Source: Phycicoccus sp. Root101 (GTDB lineage Bacteria > Actinomycetota > Actinomycetes > Actinomycetales > Dermatophilaceae). From it: a stretch of DNA of 64,000 nucleotides. The number at the start of each line of letters is the position of its first letter. Position 1 is the first letter of the stretch. The stretch covers positions 124,001 to 188,000 of the forward strand of contig NZ_LMCM01000005.1 in NCBI RefSeq assembly GCF_001426245.1, given 5' to 3'. The position numbers were made by a program, and so were the translations under genes. Shown piece after piece: positions 1-9,446 of this stretch. The notes beneath the pieces were generated by a model, which was not told the origin of the DNA, ran no database searches, and saw only the letters and a program-made list of their open reading frames with translations.

Positions 1-1
1 A

Positions 2-1108
2 GGCGGGATCGCGACGCAGGCAGGTCGTGACCGCGTGACGCTGCAGGCGACGATCGGTGGCGTGAGCGGCGAGTGGCTGCTCACCTACGACACCGACGGG
101 ACGGTCGGGGCCATCAACCTGGCAACCATGCAGGAGCAGTCCTTCACGGTGAAGTTCCTCCCGACCAAGATGCGCATCAAGTCGGTCACACCCGGCGCCG
201 GAACCCTGTTCGTGGGTGGCTACGGCGGGTCCAGCCTTGCGGTCCTTGACGACGCGAACCTGTCGCAGAAGAAGCAGTACCCGCTGATCCCGTTCGGCCC
301 CGGCGTCATCGGTGAGGTCGAGTCCACCATCTCGCACGGGAAGTACCAGTACATCGGTACCTACACGGACTCGAGGGTGTTCCGGTTCGACACGACCCAG
401 CCTTGGAGCGACGGCACCAACCCGTCACTCGTGGCGACCCTCGGGACCTCCCACGGGCAGGATCGTCCGCTTGCGTGGGCGACTGCCGGGTCGCGCACCT
501 TCTTCGGTACCGTGCCCAAGTACGGCCTTCTCGGTGGCGCGCTCGGTATCTTCGACAACGACACCAGTGCCCCCCGTGTCGTGAAGGAACCGGTCGTGGA
601 CCAAAGCGTCATCTCGCTCGCAGCGTCGGGGGACGTCGTGTACGGCGGCACCTCGCGATGGGGCGGTCTGGGTGCCACCCCGACCCAGCCCTCGGCCAAG
701 GTCTTCGCCTACAACGCCTCCACGGGCAAGAAGCTCTGGGAGGTGGCCCCGATCGCCAAGGTCGAGGCGTACGGCGCGGTCGCCCTCTCTCCAAACGGGA
801 CGCTGTGGGCGTCCCACGGGACGACCCTCGTGGAGCTGAATCCGGCGAACGGTGCGACGCTCCGGGTGATCACCCTCTCGCCGCAGGGTGCCCAGACCAC
901 GCCGGTGCTGCACAACGCGGGCATCGTCTTCGACTCGAACGGGCTGATGTTCCTGGCCGCCGCGAGCCGGGTCTACACGTTCGACCCGGTCACGCTGCGC
1001 GTCGACGTCGCGGTGGCGGGCGGCCTGACGACCCCGATGATCGTGGTGCGCAACGGAAGCCTCTACGTTGGCCAGGACAACACCCTGCGCCAGGTGCTCG
1101 TCCGCTGA
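2..1108 (+). CDS. beta-propeller repeat protein, C-terminal fragment
   Basis: The frame is open from base 2 and the first possible start inside the window (GTG at 35) has no ribosome binding site, so this is the last 368 residues or so of a gene that begins outside. The protein is built of blade-like segments such as GTLFVGGYGGSS, GDVVYGGTSRWGG, GTLWASHGTTLVEL and GSLYVGQDNTLRQV, spaced roughly as in quinoprotein/YVTN-type beta-propellers. Such propellers usually bind ligands or partner proteins; no catalytic motif is visible and no function can be named. It ends 5 bases before the stop of the convergent gene on the other strand. Confidence 0.7.
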   Translation, partial: GGIATQAGRDRVTLQATIGGVSGEWLLTYDTDGTVGAINLATMQEQSFTVKFLPTKMRIKSVTPGAGTLFVGGYGGSSLAVLDDANLSQKKQYPLIPFGPGVIGEVESTISHGKYQYIGTYTDSRVFRFDTTQPWSDGTNPSLVATLGTSHGQDRPLAWATAGSRTFFGTVPKYGLLGGALGIFDNDTSAPRVVKEPVVDQSVISLAASGDVVYGGTSRWGGLGATPTQPSAKVFAYNASTGKKLWEVAPIAKVEAYGAVALSPNGTLWASHGTTLVELNPANGATLRVITLSPQGAQTTPVLHNAGIVFDSNGLMFLAAASRVYTFDPVTLRVDVAVAGGLTTPMIVVRNGSLYVGQDNTLRQVLVR

Positions 1109-1113
1109 CCCTG

Positions 1114-2553
1114 CTACTTCTGGCGGGCGAGCATGAGGAGCCGGTCCAGCTCGGCGAAGGCCTGCTCCGGGTCCTTCAGCTTGGTGATGACGATCGTCGA
1201 GACCGCGCCGGAGGTCTTCTGCGCGGTGACCCCGACCCACTCGGAGAGGGTGGGGCTCCCGTCGGTGAAGACGGTGTCGAGGCGGTAGGTGCCCTGCGAC
1301 GGCCCGGCGGTGGACTTCACGGTGCCGTTGCCGAACGCGCAGCCCTTGCCGTACAACGCCTTTGCCTCGTCCAGGCGCGCGGCGACGTAGGCCTTCTGCA
1401 CGGCCGCCCCGGTCGACTCGTCGAGCTGCACGCGCTGGTGGCCGACGTAGCTGGTGGCGCTGGTGCCGGCCCTCACCGACACGACGCCGACCCGGCCACC
1501 GATGCCTGCCTGCTGCTCGGTGGTCTCACAGGAGGCGATGGCGGTGGAGCCCTCGAGGGCTCCGGGACCGGCCGTGGTCGCGACGTCCCCGCTCAGCGCC
1601 GGGGACCGCCACTGCGAGGCGGCGACGAACAGGGGTGACCCCGGGACCGGCTGGGGGCCGGCGACGGGCATGTCCTGGGACAGCGCCCGCGTGCTCCCGG
1701 TCGGTCCGATCTGTGGCGTCGTACTGGTGGCCGACGGGCTCCCGGAGCCGGACCCGGCGCCATACCGGTCGAGGCGTTGGCGGGTGAGCTCGGCGAGCGC
1801 GCTGAGCTCCTTGGTGGTGAACCCGCCCGAGGCGACGTCGCTGAAGGCGGGGTCGACGAGCTGGAGCAGGGCGACGCCATCACCCCCCGGGACGACGGCG
1901 AACCAGCCGGATCCGGCCGAGGGGGTGGAGTAGGAGAACAGGGCGTACGCGCCGACGTACTCGGACTTCACCGTGAAGCCGGGTCCGTTGTCGCAGCCGG
2001 TGACGGACTTGATCAGGGCGTTGGCGGAGGGCTCCGGCGTTCCCGTCTTCCAGTACGCGGCGCCACCACTCACCGGGGAGTTGGCCTGCGTCATGCCGTC
2101 CTGGCGGGTCGGTACGCCGAGGGCACCGCAGTCGACGCCGCCTCCCTTGGTCACCGGCGTGATCGTCGCCGACCCGGTGGGCAGGTCCAGGGTCGTCTCC
2201 CAGTCCCGGGCGAGGGGCAGCAGACCCGGTTCGGCGATGGGGTCGGTGGCGCTGTTCGTGGGCGCTGCGGTCGGCGCCGCGGTGGGTACCGGCGCCGTCG
2301 ACTGCGTGGCCGGCGTGGCGGGCAGGGTGCTGTCACGGCCGAGCTGGCCGTACCCCACCGCCCCGATCACGACTGCCGCTGCGGCCGCCGCGGCGGTGAG
2401 GGCGAGCGCCCGCTGGCGGCGGCGCCTCACCCCGCGGGCCCGGACGAACCGCACGTCCGGCAGGGGCAGCAGGTCGACGTCCTGGCGCAGGGTGGCGAGG
2501 GCGCCGCGCAGCTGGGCGTCGTCCTGCGCCGTCCAGTCCTCGTGGTCAGCCAT
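1114..2553 (-). CDS. membrane-anchored partner of the ECF sigma factor
   Basis: This 479-residue protein has a short charged cytoplasmic N-terminus (with an RRRRQR stretch at about 44-49), one transmembrane helix at about 50-67, a Thr/Pro/Ala-rich linker at about 75-105, and a long extracytoplasmic part. Its start overlaps the end of the sigma-factor gene by 8 bases, so the two are almost certainly translated together. That gene order and one-helix topology are typical of membrane regulators or sensors paired with SigE-family ECF sigma factors, but I recognise no anti-sigma zinc-binding motif. An anti-sigma or sensor role is inference; it could simply be an exported protein of the regulon. 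Confidence 0.75.
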   Translation of the reverse strand: MADHEDWTAQDDAQLRGALATLRQDVDLLPLPDVRFVRARGVRRRRQRALALTAAAAAAAVVIGAVGYGQLGRDSTLPATPATQSTAPVPTAAPTAAPTNSATDPIAEPGLLPLARDWETTLDLPTGSATITPVTKGGGVDCGALGVPTRQDGMTQANSPVSGGAAYWKTGTPEPSANALIKSVTGCDNGPGFTVKSEYVGAYALFSYSTPSAGSGWFAVVPGGDGVALLQLVDPAFSDVASGGFTTKELSALAELTRQRLDRYGAGSGSGSPSATSTTPQIGPTGSTRALSQDMPVAGPQPVPGSPLFVAASQWRSPALSGDVATTAGPGALEGSTAIASCETTEQQAGIGGRVGVVSVRAGTSATSYVGHQRVQLDESTGAAVQKAYVAARLDEAKALYGKGCAFGNGTVKSTAGPSQGTYRLDTVFTDGSPTLSEWVGVTAQKTSGAVSTIVITKLKDPEQAFAELDRLLMLARQK

Positions 2554-3100
2554 GGGTGGTCTCCTCGTGCCGGAGGGCCTGCGCCAGCTGGGCGCGGCCC
2601 CGGTGCAGGCGTGCCTTGACGGTGCCTGCGGGGGTGTTGGTCTCGTGGGCGATCTGCTCGATGGACAGGTCGCCGATGTAGTGCAGCGTCACGGCCTCAC
2701 GCAGCGGCTCGGACAGCGTCCGCAGTGCTGCGACGACGGCCACCCTGTCCTCGGTGGGTGGGCCGGTCGTGTCGCGGACCCCGTGCCGCTCGTACGCCCG
2801 GTCCTGCGTCGTCTTCTTGCGCCACCCGGAGATGGCCACCCGCCGGGCGACGGTCCGCACCCAGGCGAGGGGGTCGTCGTGGGTCCGCACGGTGGACCAC
2901 TGCTGCCAGGCCCGCGCGTACGCCTCCTGGGTGCTGTCCTGGGCGACGGTGAGGTCACCCGTGAAGCCGTAGACGAGGTGGACGACCCGGCGGGCGGTGT
3001 CGCGGTAGAACGCGTCGAACTCCGCCTCGGCGGACTGCGTCCCCACCACCACGTCCCCCTCGTCCGGCGCCGTCCCGACGCTGCCGTTCCTCAGTGCCAT
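2546..3100 (-). CDS. SigE-family ECF RNA polymerase sigma factor
   Basis: 184 residues, the usual size for an ECF sigma factor. Region 2 is at about 25-90 (AEFDAFYRDTARRVVHLVYG, followed by AQDSTQEAYARAWQQW) and region 4 at about 125-178 (LSEPLREAVTLHYIGDLS, with a helix-turn-helix ending in TVKARLHRGRAQL). It directs RNA polymerase to a small regulon and belongs to the actinobacterial SigE/TIGR02983 type. The ATG at 3098-3100 is chosen because region 2 begins about 25 residues later; the frame stays open far upstream on this strand, but that is only the antisense of perM and its neighbours. It is translationally coupled to the membrane protein downstream. Confidence 0.9.
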   Translation of the reverse strand: MALRNGSVGTAPDEGDVVVGTQSAEAEFDAFYRDTARRVVHLVYGFTGDLTVAQDSTQEAYARAWQQWSTVRTHDDPLAWVRTVARRVAISGWRKKTTQDRAYERHGVRDTTGPPTEDRVAVVAALRTLSEPLREAVTLHYIGDLSIEQIAHETNTPAGTVKARLHRGRAQLAQALRHEETTHG

Positions 3101-3218
3101 CACACCCCAGCAGACGCGACCCCGGCGACCCTGGTTGCGGCGCGTTCGGACATTTCTGGTCCGGCGTCGGCGTTGCCTGCGGCCCGGGGGAGGGCCGGTC
3201 AGCGACGATGGGTCGGAC

Positions 3219-4451
3219 ATGACTGTGATGGAACTGCTGCGCGGGGCGACGTCGACATCGGGCGGGCCCGACCCGAGGGCGCACCAGCGCACCCTGCTCG
3301 CCGGAGCGGGCGCCGCCTCCGCCTCGGCCCTGGTGTTCGTGCTCCCGGCCCTGCTGGTGTGGGTGGCCGCCTCGGAGAGCACCGTCGCCTGGACCACCTC
3401 GCTGGGGGTGGGGGCGAGCCTGTGGCTCCTCGGCACCGGCGCCCACCTCGACCTCGGGGCCACGACCGTGACGGTCGTCCCCCTCCTCTTCCTGGCCCTC
3501 GCCGTGGTCGGCGGGGCCTGGGCCGCCATCCGCGCGGTCCGTGACAGCGCGGAGGACCGCACGGTCGCCCTCGCCGGGGACCTCCTGCACCGTCCCCTCG
3601 CGTTCGGGCTGGGGGCGTGGGCCCTTGGGTATGCCGTCGCCACGGCCCTGTGGTCCCTCGTCGCCCTCGCTGCGGGGCCACGCCCGGTGCTCTGGACGCT
3701 GGTCGTGCCCGTCGTCGTCGTCCCGCTGGCCTCGGCCGCGCTGGCCCTGACCAGGCTGCTCCGCCGGCGACCCGAGCTCGCGGGGGACCGCCTGCGGCGC
3801 CCGACCTGGCTGCCCGAAGCGGTCCGCCGCGCCCTGCGCCCGGGTGTCGAGGGCGCTGGCGCCCTCCTCGGCGCAGGTGTCGCCGTCTGCGTCGGCTCGG
3901 TCGCCGTGCACCACGCGAGCGTCGGCAACCTCCAGGGTGCCCTGGCCCCCGGGCTGATTGGCGGGGCCGTGCTCGCCCTGGCGCAGCTGTTCGTCCTGCC
4001 CAACCTCGGCCTTTGGGCCCTGTCCTTCATGGCGGGCACCGGCTTCTCGGCGGTCGACGGGGCCTCGGCGACCTGGACCGGGTCCCGCACGTCGTTGCTG
4101 CCGATGGTCCCGGTGTTCGGGGCGCTGCCGGCGCCCGGCGCGTTCCCCGGCTGGCTGCCGGCGATCGTGCTCGTACCGGTCGCCATCGGGGCGTTCGTGG
4201 GGTGGCGCGCGCTGCGCTCCGTGGCCCGGTTGTCCACCGAACGCACCAAGCTCACGGTCGCCGGTGTCGCCGTCGTCCTCGCGGCGGGCCTGATCGGCCT
4301 GCTCGACGTCGTCGGGGGCGCCTCCCTCGGCCAGCAGCGGTTGTCCGCGATCGGCGCCCCGGCCGGGGCGATGACCCTGGCGCTGCTCGTCGAGCTCGTC
4401 GCCGGCGCTGCCGTGGTGCTGGCCTGGGACCGCTGGAAGCTCCGGCGCTGA
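3219..4451 (+). CDS. cell division protein PerM-like (DUF6350) membrane protein
   Basis: A 410-residue polytopic membrane protein with about ten hydrophobic segments, for example at 28-50, 85-110, 130-160 and 335-410. Its position directly before purN and purH matches the actinobacterial perM (Rv0955) neighbourhood, and the internal stretch GFSAVDGASATWTG fits that DUF6350 family. In mycobacteria PerM supports cell division and envelope stability during stress; a direct role in purine synthesis is not known. The ATG at 3219 is preferred over a frame that opens at 3135, because residues coded before it are Arg-rich and low in hydrophobicity. Another ATG three codons later is also possible. Confidence 0.85.
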   Translation: MTVMELLRGATSTSGGPDPRAHQRTLLAGAGAASASALVFVLPALLVWVAASESTVAWTTSLGVGASLWLLGTGAHLDLGATTVTVVPLLFLALAVVGGAWAAIRAVRDSAEDRTVALAGDLLHRPLAFGLGAWALGYAVATALWSLVALAAGPRPVLWTLVVPVVVVPLASAALALTRLLRRRPELAGDRLRRPTWLPEAVRRALRPGVEGAGALLGAGVAVCVGSVAVHHASVGNLQGALAPGLIGGAVLALAQLFVLPNLGLWALSFMAGTGFSAVDGASATWTGSRTSLLPMVPVFGALPAPGAFPGWLPAIVLVPVAIGAFVGWRALRSVARLSTERTKLTVAGVAVVLAAGLIGLLDVVGGASLGQQRLSAIGAPAGAMTLALLVELVAGAAVVLAWDRWKLRR

Positions 4452-4538
4452 CCGGCAGCGCCCGGCCGCACCGCATACCTCCTCGCCCGCGGCCTGTCCC
4501 GTCCGCGCCCGCCCGCGCCTGCCCGCGCCTGTCCCGCG

Positions 4539-4601
4539 AAGCGGGTGTCGTTCGGTGACACCAGCAGAAATATGACCCGGGTTGACGTAGGACACCCGCT
4601 T
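4539..4601 (+). terminator. long inverted repeat after perM
   Basis: The arms AAGCGGGTGTC (4539-4549) and GACACCCGCTT (4591-4601) are perfectly complementary over 11 bases and enclose a 41-base, A/T-richer loop that itself holds GGTGACACC. It follows the perM stop by 87 bases and precedes the F420 oxidoreductase start by 59. It may terminate perM transcription or be a small repeat element; no T-run follows the right arm. Confidence 0.45.
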
Positions 4602-4660
4602 TGCGAGCCCAGCCCTCCGCCCGGGTGGTGGCCCTCGCCGACCCGTGTGACGGTGGTGGC

Positions 4661-5671
4661 ATGACCCGATTCGGCTACACCCTGATGACCGAGCAGTCCG
4701 GCCCGCGCGAGCTGGTCGGCTACGCCGTCGACGCCGAGCGCAGCGGATTCGACTTCGCCGTGAGCAGCGACCACTACTCCCCGTGGCTCACCGAGCAGGG
4801 GCATGCGCCCTACGCCTGGACGGTGCTCGGCGCGGTCGCACAGGCGACGAAGCGGCTCGAGCTGATGACCTACGTGACCTGCCCCACGATCCGCTACGAG
4901 CCCGCGGTGGTCGCCCAGAAGGCGGCCACCCTGCAGCTCCTCAGCGAGGGGCGGTTCACCCTCGGTCTCGGCAGCGGCGAGAACCTCAACGAGCACGTCG
5001 TCGGTGAGGGGTGGCCCATGGTGGGTGTCCGTCAGGACATGCTCGAGGAGGCCATCCACATCATCCGGGAGCTGCACACCGGGAAGCTCGTGACCTGGCA
5101 GGGCGAGTACTTCCGGGTCGACTCGGCCCGCATCTGGGACTGCCCCGACGGGGGTGTCCCGATCGGCGTGGCCGTCTCCGGCGAGAAGTCTTTCGCCCGG
5201 TTCGGCCCGCTGGCCGACCACGTTATCGCCGTGGAGCCGGACGCCGACCTCGTCAAGGGGTTCCTCGACGCACGGCGTGCGGCCGAGAGCAGCGGCGACG
5301 CCGAGGGCGCCCGTTCGTCCTCGGCCCGCGCCATCGGGCAGATCCCCATCTCGTGGGACACCGACGCCGAGCGGGCCAAGGCTCGGGCACACGAGCAGTT
5401 CCGCTGGTTCGCCGGCGGCTGGTCGGTGAACGCGGACCTGCCGACGCCGGCCGGCTTCGCGGGGGCGTCGCAGTTCATCACCCCCGAGCAGGTCGCCGAG
5501 AACATCCCGTGCGGGCCGGACCTCGACGCCATCGTCGAAGCCGTCTCCGCCTACTGGGACGCCGGGTTCACCGACATCGCGCTGGTGCAGGTGGGGGACG
5601 AGGGGCAGCAGAGGTTCCTCGACGAGGCAGCCGGCCCGCTGCTGGAGAAGCTGCGCTCCGCCGCCCCCTGA
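4661..5671 (+). CDS. F420-dependent LLM-class oxidoreductase
   Basis: 336 residues in a luciferase-like TIM-barrel fold. MTRFGYTLMTEQSGP at the N-terminus, SSDHYSPW at about 37-44, the cofactor-loop stretch GLGSGENLNEHVVG at about 106-119 and GPLADHVIAVEPDADLV near 185-201 are typical of the TIGR03557-type F420-dependent group that includes F420-dependent glucose-6-phosphate dehydrogenase relatives. It probably transfers hydride between F420 and an unknown substrate in the cytoplasm. The ATG at 4661 is chosen by alignment to that conserved N-terminus; the frame is open back to 4601. The last codons and the stop are duplicated in a tandem repeat. Confidence 0.88.
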   Translation: MTRFGYTLMTEQSGPRELVGYAVDAERSGFDFAVSSDHYSPWLTEQGHAPYAWTVLGAVAQATKRLELMTYVTCPTIRYEPAVVAQKAATLQLLSEGRFTLGLGSGENLNEHVVGEGWPMVGVRQDMLEEAIHIIRELHTGKLVTWQGEYFRVDSARIWDCPDGGVPIGVAVSGEKSFARFGPLADHVIAVEPDADLVKGFLDARRAAESSGDAEGARSSSARAIGQIPISWDTDAERAKARAHEQFRWFAGGWSVNADLPTPAGFAGASQFITPEQVAENIPCGPDLDAIVEAVSAYWDAGFTDIALVQVGDEGQQRFLDEAAGPLLEKLRSAAP

Positions 5672-5702
5672 CCCGGCGGTCCGCCGCCCCCTGACCCGGC
5701 GC
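5657..5702 (+). repeat. 22-base tandem duplication across a stop codon
   Basis: Two copies of TCCGCCGCCCCCTGACCCGG plus two bases lie head to tail (5657-5679 and 5680-5702), identical over 22 bases. The first copy encodes Ser-Ala-Ala-Pro-stop of the oxidoreductase; the second sits just before purN. It looks like a recent slippage duplication. Confidence 0.9.
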
Positions 5703-5750
5703 GTGGACGCGGGTGCCTGGGTCCGCGCGACGGTCGGTATCGTCTCCCGC

Positions 5751-6371
5751 GTGACCGCGGACGGGACGACGCAGCCCACGGGCATCGTCGTCCTCATCTC
5801 CGGGTCGGGCACGAACCTCCAGGCGCTCATCGACGCCACGGCCGACCCGGCCTACGGGGTCCGCATCCTGGCGGTGGGGGCCGACCGGGCGGGGATCTCG
5901 GGCCTGCACAAGGCTGCCGCCGCGGGCATCCCGACGTTCGTCGTCCGCGTCGAGGACCACGACGATCGCGCCGACTGGGACGCAGCCCTGGCCGAGCGGA
6001 TCGCCGACCACGAACCGGCCTTCGTCGTCTCGGCGGGGTTCATGAAGATCCTCGGGCCGCGGGTGCTGGGCGACCACGTCGTCCTCAACACCCACCCGGC
6101 GCTGCTGCCGGCGTTCCCGGGGGCCCACGCCGTGCGTGACGCGCTCGCCGCCGGGGCCACGGTCACCGGCTGCACGGTCCACGTCGTCGACGCCGGCGTC
6201 GACACCGGTCCGGTGATCGCGCAGTCCACCGTCGAGGTGCAGCCCGGCGACACCGAGGACACCCTGCACGAACGCATCAAAGCCGTCGAGCACCTGTTGC
6301 TCGTCAACATCGTGGGCCGCGCGGCCCGCGAGGGAATCACCGTCACCGATGGGAAGGTCAGCATTCCGTGA
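5751..6371 (+). CDS. purN: phosphoribosylglycinamide formyltransferase
   Basis: PurN transfers a formyl group from 10-formyl-tetrahydrofolate to GAR, the third step of purine synthesis. The 206-residue protein has the phosphate-binding GSGTNL at 18-23 and the catalytic triad Asn113, His115 (NTHPALLP) and Asp151 (DAGVDTGP), all shifted by exactly 7 from E. coli Asn106/His108/Asp144. The GTG at 5751 is chosen because it gives the normal family length; the frame is open to 5703 but that part is not conserved. Its stop overlaps the purH start by 4 bases (GTGA), so the two are coupled. Confidence 0.96.
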   Translation: MTADGTTQPTGIVVLISGSGTNLQALIDATADPAYGVRILAVGADRAGISGLHKAAAAGIPTFVVRVEDHDDRADWDAALAERIADHEPAFVVSAGFMKILGPRVLGDHVVLNTHPALLPAFPGAHAVRDALAAGATVTGCTVHVVDAGVDTGPVIAQSTVEVQPGDTEDTLHERIKAVEHLLLVNIVGRAAREGITVTDGKVSIP

Positions 6372-7990
6372 CCCAGCAGTCCAGCCCGAAGCCCGCTGAC
6401 GACGCAGGACGCCGCCCGGTCCGCCGGGCGCTCGTCTCCGTCTACGACAAGACCGGGCTGGAGGAGCTGGCCCGCGGTCTGCACGCTGCCGGCGTCGCCC
6501 TCGTCTCGACGGGTGGTTCGGCCAAGCTCATCGAGTCGCTCGGCATCCCCGTGACGGAGGTCGCCGACCTGACCGGGTTCCCAGAGTGCCTCGAGGGTCG
6601 GGTCAAGACCCTGCACCCGCGCGTGCACGCCGGCATCCTCGCCGACACGCGCAAGGACGACCACGTCCGTCAGCTCGAGGAGCTCGGGGTCGAGCCGTTC
6701 GAGCTCGTCGTCGTGAACCTCTACCCGTTCCGCGAGACCGTCGCCTCGGGCGCCTCCCCGGACGAGGTCATCGAGCAGATCGACATCGGCGGACCGTCGA
6801 TGGTGCGCGCCGCGGCCAAGAACCACCCGAGCGTCGCCGTGGTCACCGACCCCGCCGCGTATGGCGCGGTGCTGGCTGCCGTCGAGGCCGGCGGCTTCAC
6901 GCTGGGTGAGCGGAAGCTGTTGGCAGCACAGGCCTTCGTGCACACCGCCGACTACGACAACGCCGTCGCCAACTGGATGGGCAACGTCTACACCGACACC
7001 TCCGACGGCACCGGCTTCCCCGCGTGGACCGGTGCGACCTTCACGCGCGCAGCCGTGCTGCGCTACGGCGAGAACCCGCACCAGAAGGCCGCGATCTACC
7101 GCCACTGGCGCGGCGGCGTCGCCTCCGCCGAGCAGCTGCACGGCAAGGAGATGTCCTACAACAACTACGTCGACACCGACGCCGCCGTGCGCGCCGCGCA
7201 CGACCACGGCGACCAGCCGACCGTGGCGATCGTCAAGCACGCCAACCCCTGCGGCATCGCCGTGGGTTCCTCCGTCGAGGCCGCGTATGCCGCCGCGCAC
7301 GCCACCGACCCCGTGTCCGCCTTCGGGGGCATCATCGCCGCCAACCGCACCGTGAACCTCGCGATGGCCGACCAGGTGAAGGACGTGTTCACCGAGGTCA
7401 TCATCGCGCCCGACTTCGACGCCGACGCGCTCGAGGTGCTCCAGGGCAAGAAGAACATCCGCATCCTGCGCCTGCCCGCCGAGGCCTCGCGCAACGCCGA
7501 CGCCATCGAGATGCGGCCGATCAGCGGCGGCCTGCTCCTGCAGACCGTCGACAAGGTCGACGCCGTCGTCGAGGGCGACAAGCCCGGCGGCGACGACCCG
7601 TCGCGCTGGACCCTCGTCTCCGGTGACGCTGCCGACGAGGCGATGCTGGCCGACCTGGCGTTCGCGTGGCGCTCGGTGCGCGCGGTGAAGTCCAACGCGA
7701 TCCTGCTCGCCAAGGACGGCGCGGCAGTCGGCATCGGCATGGGCCAGGTCAACCGCGTCGACTCCTGCCACCTCGCGGTGTCGCGGGCCGGGTCAGATCG
7801 GGCGCGCGGAGCCGTGGCCTCGTCGGACGCCTTCTTCCCGTTCGCCGACGGCCTCCAGGTGCTGCTCGACGCGGGGGTCCGCGCGGTGGTCGCCCCGGGT
7901 GGTTCCATGCGGGACGCCGAGGTCGTCGAGGCCGCCAAGGCCGCCGGCGTGACGATGTACTTCACCGGCACCCGTCACTTCGCCCACTGA
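6368..7990 (+). CDS. purH: bifunctional AICAR transformylase / IMP cyclohydrolase
   Basis: PurH carries out the last two steps of IMP synthesis. The 540-residue protein has the methylglyoxal-synthase-like cyclohydrolase domain at about 17-215 ([44 protein letters not shown]) and the AICAR transformylase domain from about 216 to the end ([58 protein letters not shown]). Length and motifs are normal. It starts with GTG inside the purN stop and ends 6 bases before a strong hairpin. It uses the 10-formyl-THF that the FolD enzyme at 46.7 kb makes. Confidence 0.98.
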   Translation: MTQQSSPKPADDAGRRPVRRALVSVYDKTGLEELARGLHAAGVALVSTGGSAKLIESLGIPVTEVADLTGFPECLEGRVKTLHPRVHAGILADTRKDDHVRQLEELGVEPFELVVVNLYPFRETVASGASPDEVIEQIDIGGPSMVRAAAKNHPSVAVVTDPAAYGAVLAAVEAGGFTLGERKLLAAQAFVHTADYDNAVANWMGNVYTDTSDGTGFPAWTGATFTRAAVLRYGENPHQKAAIYRHWRGGVASAEQLHGKEMSYNNYVDTDAAVRAAHDHGDQPTVAIVKHANPCGIAVGSSVEAAYAAAHATDPVSAFGGIIAANRTVNLAMADQVKDVFTEVIIAPDFDADALEVLQGKKNIRILRLPAEASRNADAIEMRPISGGLLLQTVDKVDAVVEGDKPGGDDPSRWTLVSGDAADEAMLADLAFAWRSVRAVKSNAILLAKDGAAVGIGMGQVNRVDSCHLAVSRAGSDRARGAVASSDAFFPFADGLQVLLDAGVRAVVAPGGSMRDAEVVEAAKAAGVTMYFTGTRHFAH

Positions 7991-7995
7991 CACCG

Positions 7996-8027
7996 GCACA
8001 CCGCGGGCCCCACGGCCCGCGGTGTGC
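7996..8027 (+). terminator. intrinsic terminator after purH
   Basis: A perfect 14-base-pair stem, GCACACCGCGGGCC with GGCCCGCGGTGTGC around the loop CCAC, begins 6 bases after the purH stop and is followed by GGTTGT. It is typical of GC-rich actinobacterial terminators. Confidence 0.85.
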
Positions 8028-8115
8028 GGTTGTCGACTTCTCTGGCGTTCCGGCGGTCCGGCGTGGGACCGTTGGCGCACCGGGCACGCCGCCCGGGCAC
8101 CGGAGGGGTGGCGTC

Positions 8116-8295
8116 ATGATGATGTGGATCGTGATCGGGTCAGTGCTCGTCGTCGTCCTGGGACTGGCGTGGCTCTACGACCGGAAGTGGGGCGGTGACC
8201 CGACCCCGCGCCATACCCCGGGGCGGGCCCAGGCGGAGTCGGACCAGGCGGCCACCGGGTTCAACGGTGGTGGGTACGGCAACAGCGGCTTCTGA
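8116..8295 (+). CDS. small single-helix membrane protein
   Basis: A 59-residue protein with one N-terminal transmembrane helix (MMMWIVIGSVLVVVLGLAWL) and a hydrophilic tail ending in a Gly/Asn-rich stretch (GFNGGGYGNSGF). A good ribosome binding site, GGAGG at 8102-8106, sits before three consecutive ATG codons. It ends 3 bases from the stop of the convergent ring-opening hydrolase. No family is recognised; small proteins of this shape occur beside purH in related genomes, but no role is known to me. The start could be any of the three ATGs. Confidence 0.7.
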   Translation: MMMWIVIGSVLVVVLGLAWLYDRKWGGDPTPRHTPGRAQAESDQAATGFNGGGYGNSGF

Positions 8296-8298
8296 CCG

Positions 8299-9441
8299 TC
8301 AGGCGGGCTGCGGCCCGCGGTAGCCGGTCGGGTCGCCTGACCCGAGGTCGACGATCGCGGCCACGGGACCACCACCGTCGGGGCCCTGGTGGGCGGCCGA
8401 GACGGACACGAACACGGCCGGGTCACCGGTCACCGACGCGGTGACGCCACCGACGGCGGCCTTGATCTGGCGGTGCCAGTGCACGTCGGAGTCGTCGAGC
8501 ATGGCGTTGCGGCGACCGCGGACCGCCCCGTCCTGGCTGGTCTCGCACTTGAGGAACACGTTGACCAGGCGGCCCTGCAGGTCCGTCGAGTGCGGTCGGT
8601 CCGGCAGGTCGAGGCCTGCGTCCTTGATCGCCTCCCAGATGCCGTCGGCGTCGAGGGCGTCGCGCATCACCGAGTGGCCGATGCGGTAGCGGCCGCCGAT
8701 GCCCCGGGTGTTCCCCACGACCACGACCTGGGCGCGGTCGAGCTCGACGCCGGAGGAGCAGGAGGCGACGGAGGAGAACAGGCTCCGGTCGCGGAGCACG
8801 TCCTCGTCACGGGGCATCTTGATCTCGCCGAGGGCGACCGCGATCCCGAGGGCCGTGCCGCCGTTGGACACGTCCATGGACGTCAGCGTGTCCTCCGTGA
8901 AGACGTCGTGGCCGCGGCTCTTGGCGTCGCGGATGGTGTCGATCGTCAGCAACGGCGTCTTGGTCTGCACGTAGTGGACGTCGGCCGTGTCGGTGATGCC
9001 GGCGCGCTCCATGGCGACCTTCACCGCGTCGGCGACCTTGGTGACCATGGCGGTGCGGCCGATGTCCTCGGGGAGCAGCACCTCGCTCATCGCGAACCCG
9101 ACCGTGAGCCGCGGCTCGTCGGACTGCTCGGCCCGGTCGGCCGGGACCGTGGCGAAGATGGTCGCGTGCGGGCTGATGACGCCGTCGGTCCCACCGGACC
9201 AGACGATCGGCACCTCCTTGACCTTGGCCGGATCGGCGCCCTTCGCCACCAGCACCTCGCGGAACGCCCGGTCGGCGATGATCCGCGTGTAGTCGTTGAC
9301 GCCGCCGTTGCCCTCGGTCTTGCCGATGACGGCGACGACGCGACCGGCCTCGATGACGCCGTCGTCGATGAGCTTCGCCAGCTCGCTGGCGTCGGAGACG
9401 CTGTGGAGCGGCACCTTGCGGACCTCGATGGCTTCGGGCAC
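8299..9441 (-). CDS. ring-opening amidohydrolase, barbiturase/cyanuric acid hydrolase family
   Basis: 380 residues, the standard length of the AtzD/TrzD/barbiturase family, whose three repeated domains each carry a Ser-Lys pair. Visible are [14 protein letters not shown] at about 40-53 (compare GKTEGNGCVNDFTR of cyanuric acid hydrolases), [11 protein letters not shown] at about 82-92, [17 protein letters not shown] at about 228-244 and [15 protein letters not shown] near 355-369. Members open barbiturate to ureidomalonate or cyanuric acid to carboxybiuret; sequence motifs alone do not separate the two. The carbamate kinase upstream and the uracil-type permease and molybdenum hydroxylase elsewhere in the window favour barbiturase. 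The GTG at 9439-9441 starts 5 bases after the carbamate kinase stop, with GGTGAG before it. Confidence 0.9.
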   Translation of the reverse strand: MPEAIEVRKVPLHSVSDASELAKLIDDGVIEAGRVVAVIGKTEGNGGVNDYTRIIADRAFREVLVAKGADPAKVKEVPIVWSGGTDGVISPHATIFATVPADRAEQSDEPRLTVGFAMSEVLLPEDIGRTAMVTKVADAVKVAMERAGITDTADVHYVQTKTPLLTIDTIRDAKSRGHDVFTEDTLTSMDVSNGGTALGIAVALGEIKMPRDEDVLRDRSLFSSVASCSSGVELDRAQVVVVGNTRGIGGRYRIGHSVMRDALDADGIWEAIKDAGLDLPDRPHSTDLQGRLVNVFLKCETSQDGAVRGRRNAMLDDSDVHWHRQIKAAVGGVTASVTGDPAVFVSVSAAHQGPDGGGPVAAIVDLGSGDPTGYRGPQPA

Positions 9442-9446
9442 GTGAC

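Noticed and set aside
4489-4536. GCCCGCGCCT tandem copies after perM
   Set aside because: Short, imperfect and of simple composition; expected by chance in such GC-rich DNA.
3101-5839. Long open frame on the - strand continuing upstream of the sigma factor
   Set aside because: It is antisense to perM and the F420 oxidoreductase, is rich in Arg/Gly/Pro, and has no conserved motif; it results from the scarcity of stop codons in high-GC DNA.
5852-7771. 639-codon frame on the - strand opposite purN-purH
   Set aside because: Low-complexity Val/Asp/Gly composition and complete overlap with two well-supported purine genes show it is a shadow.
8299-9441. Atrazine/melamine-type cyanuric acid degradation cluster
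   Set aside because: No biuret hydrolase or allophanate hydrolase gene is in the window, while uracil-type genes are; cyanuric acid use is not excluded but less favoured.
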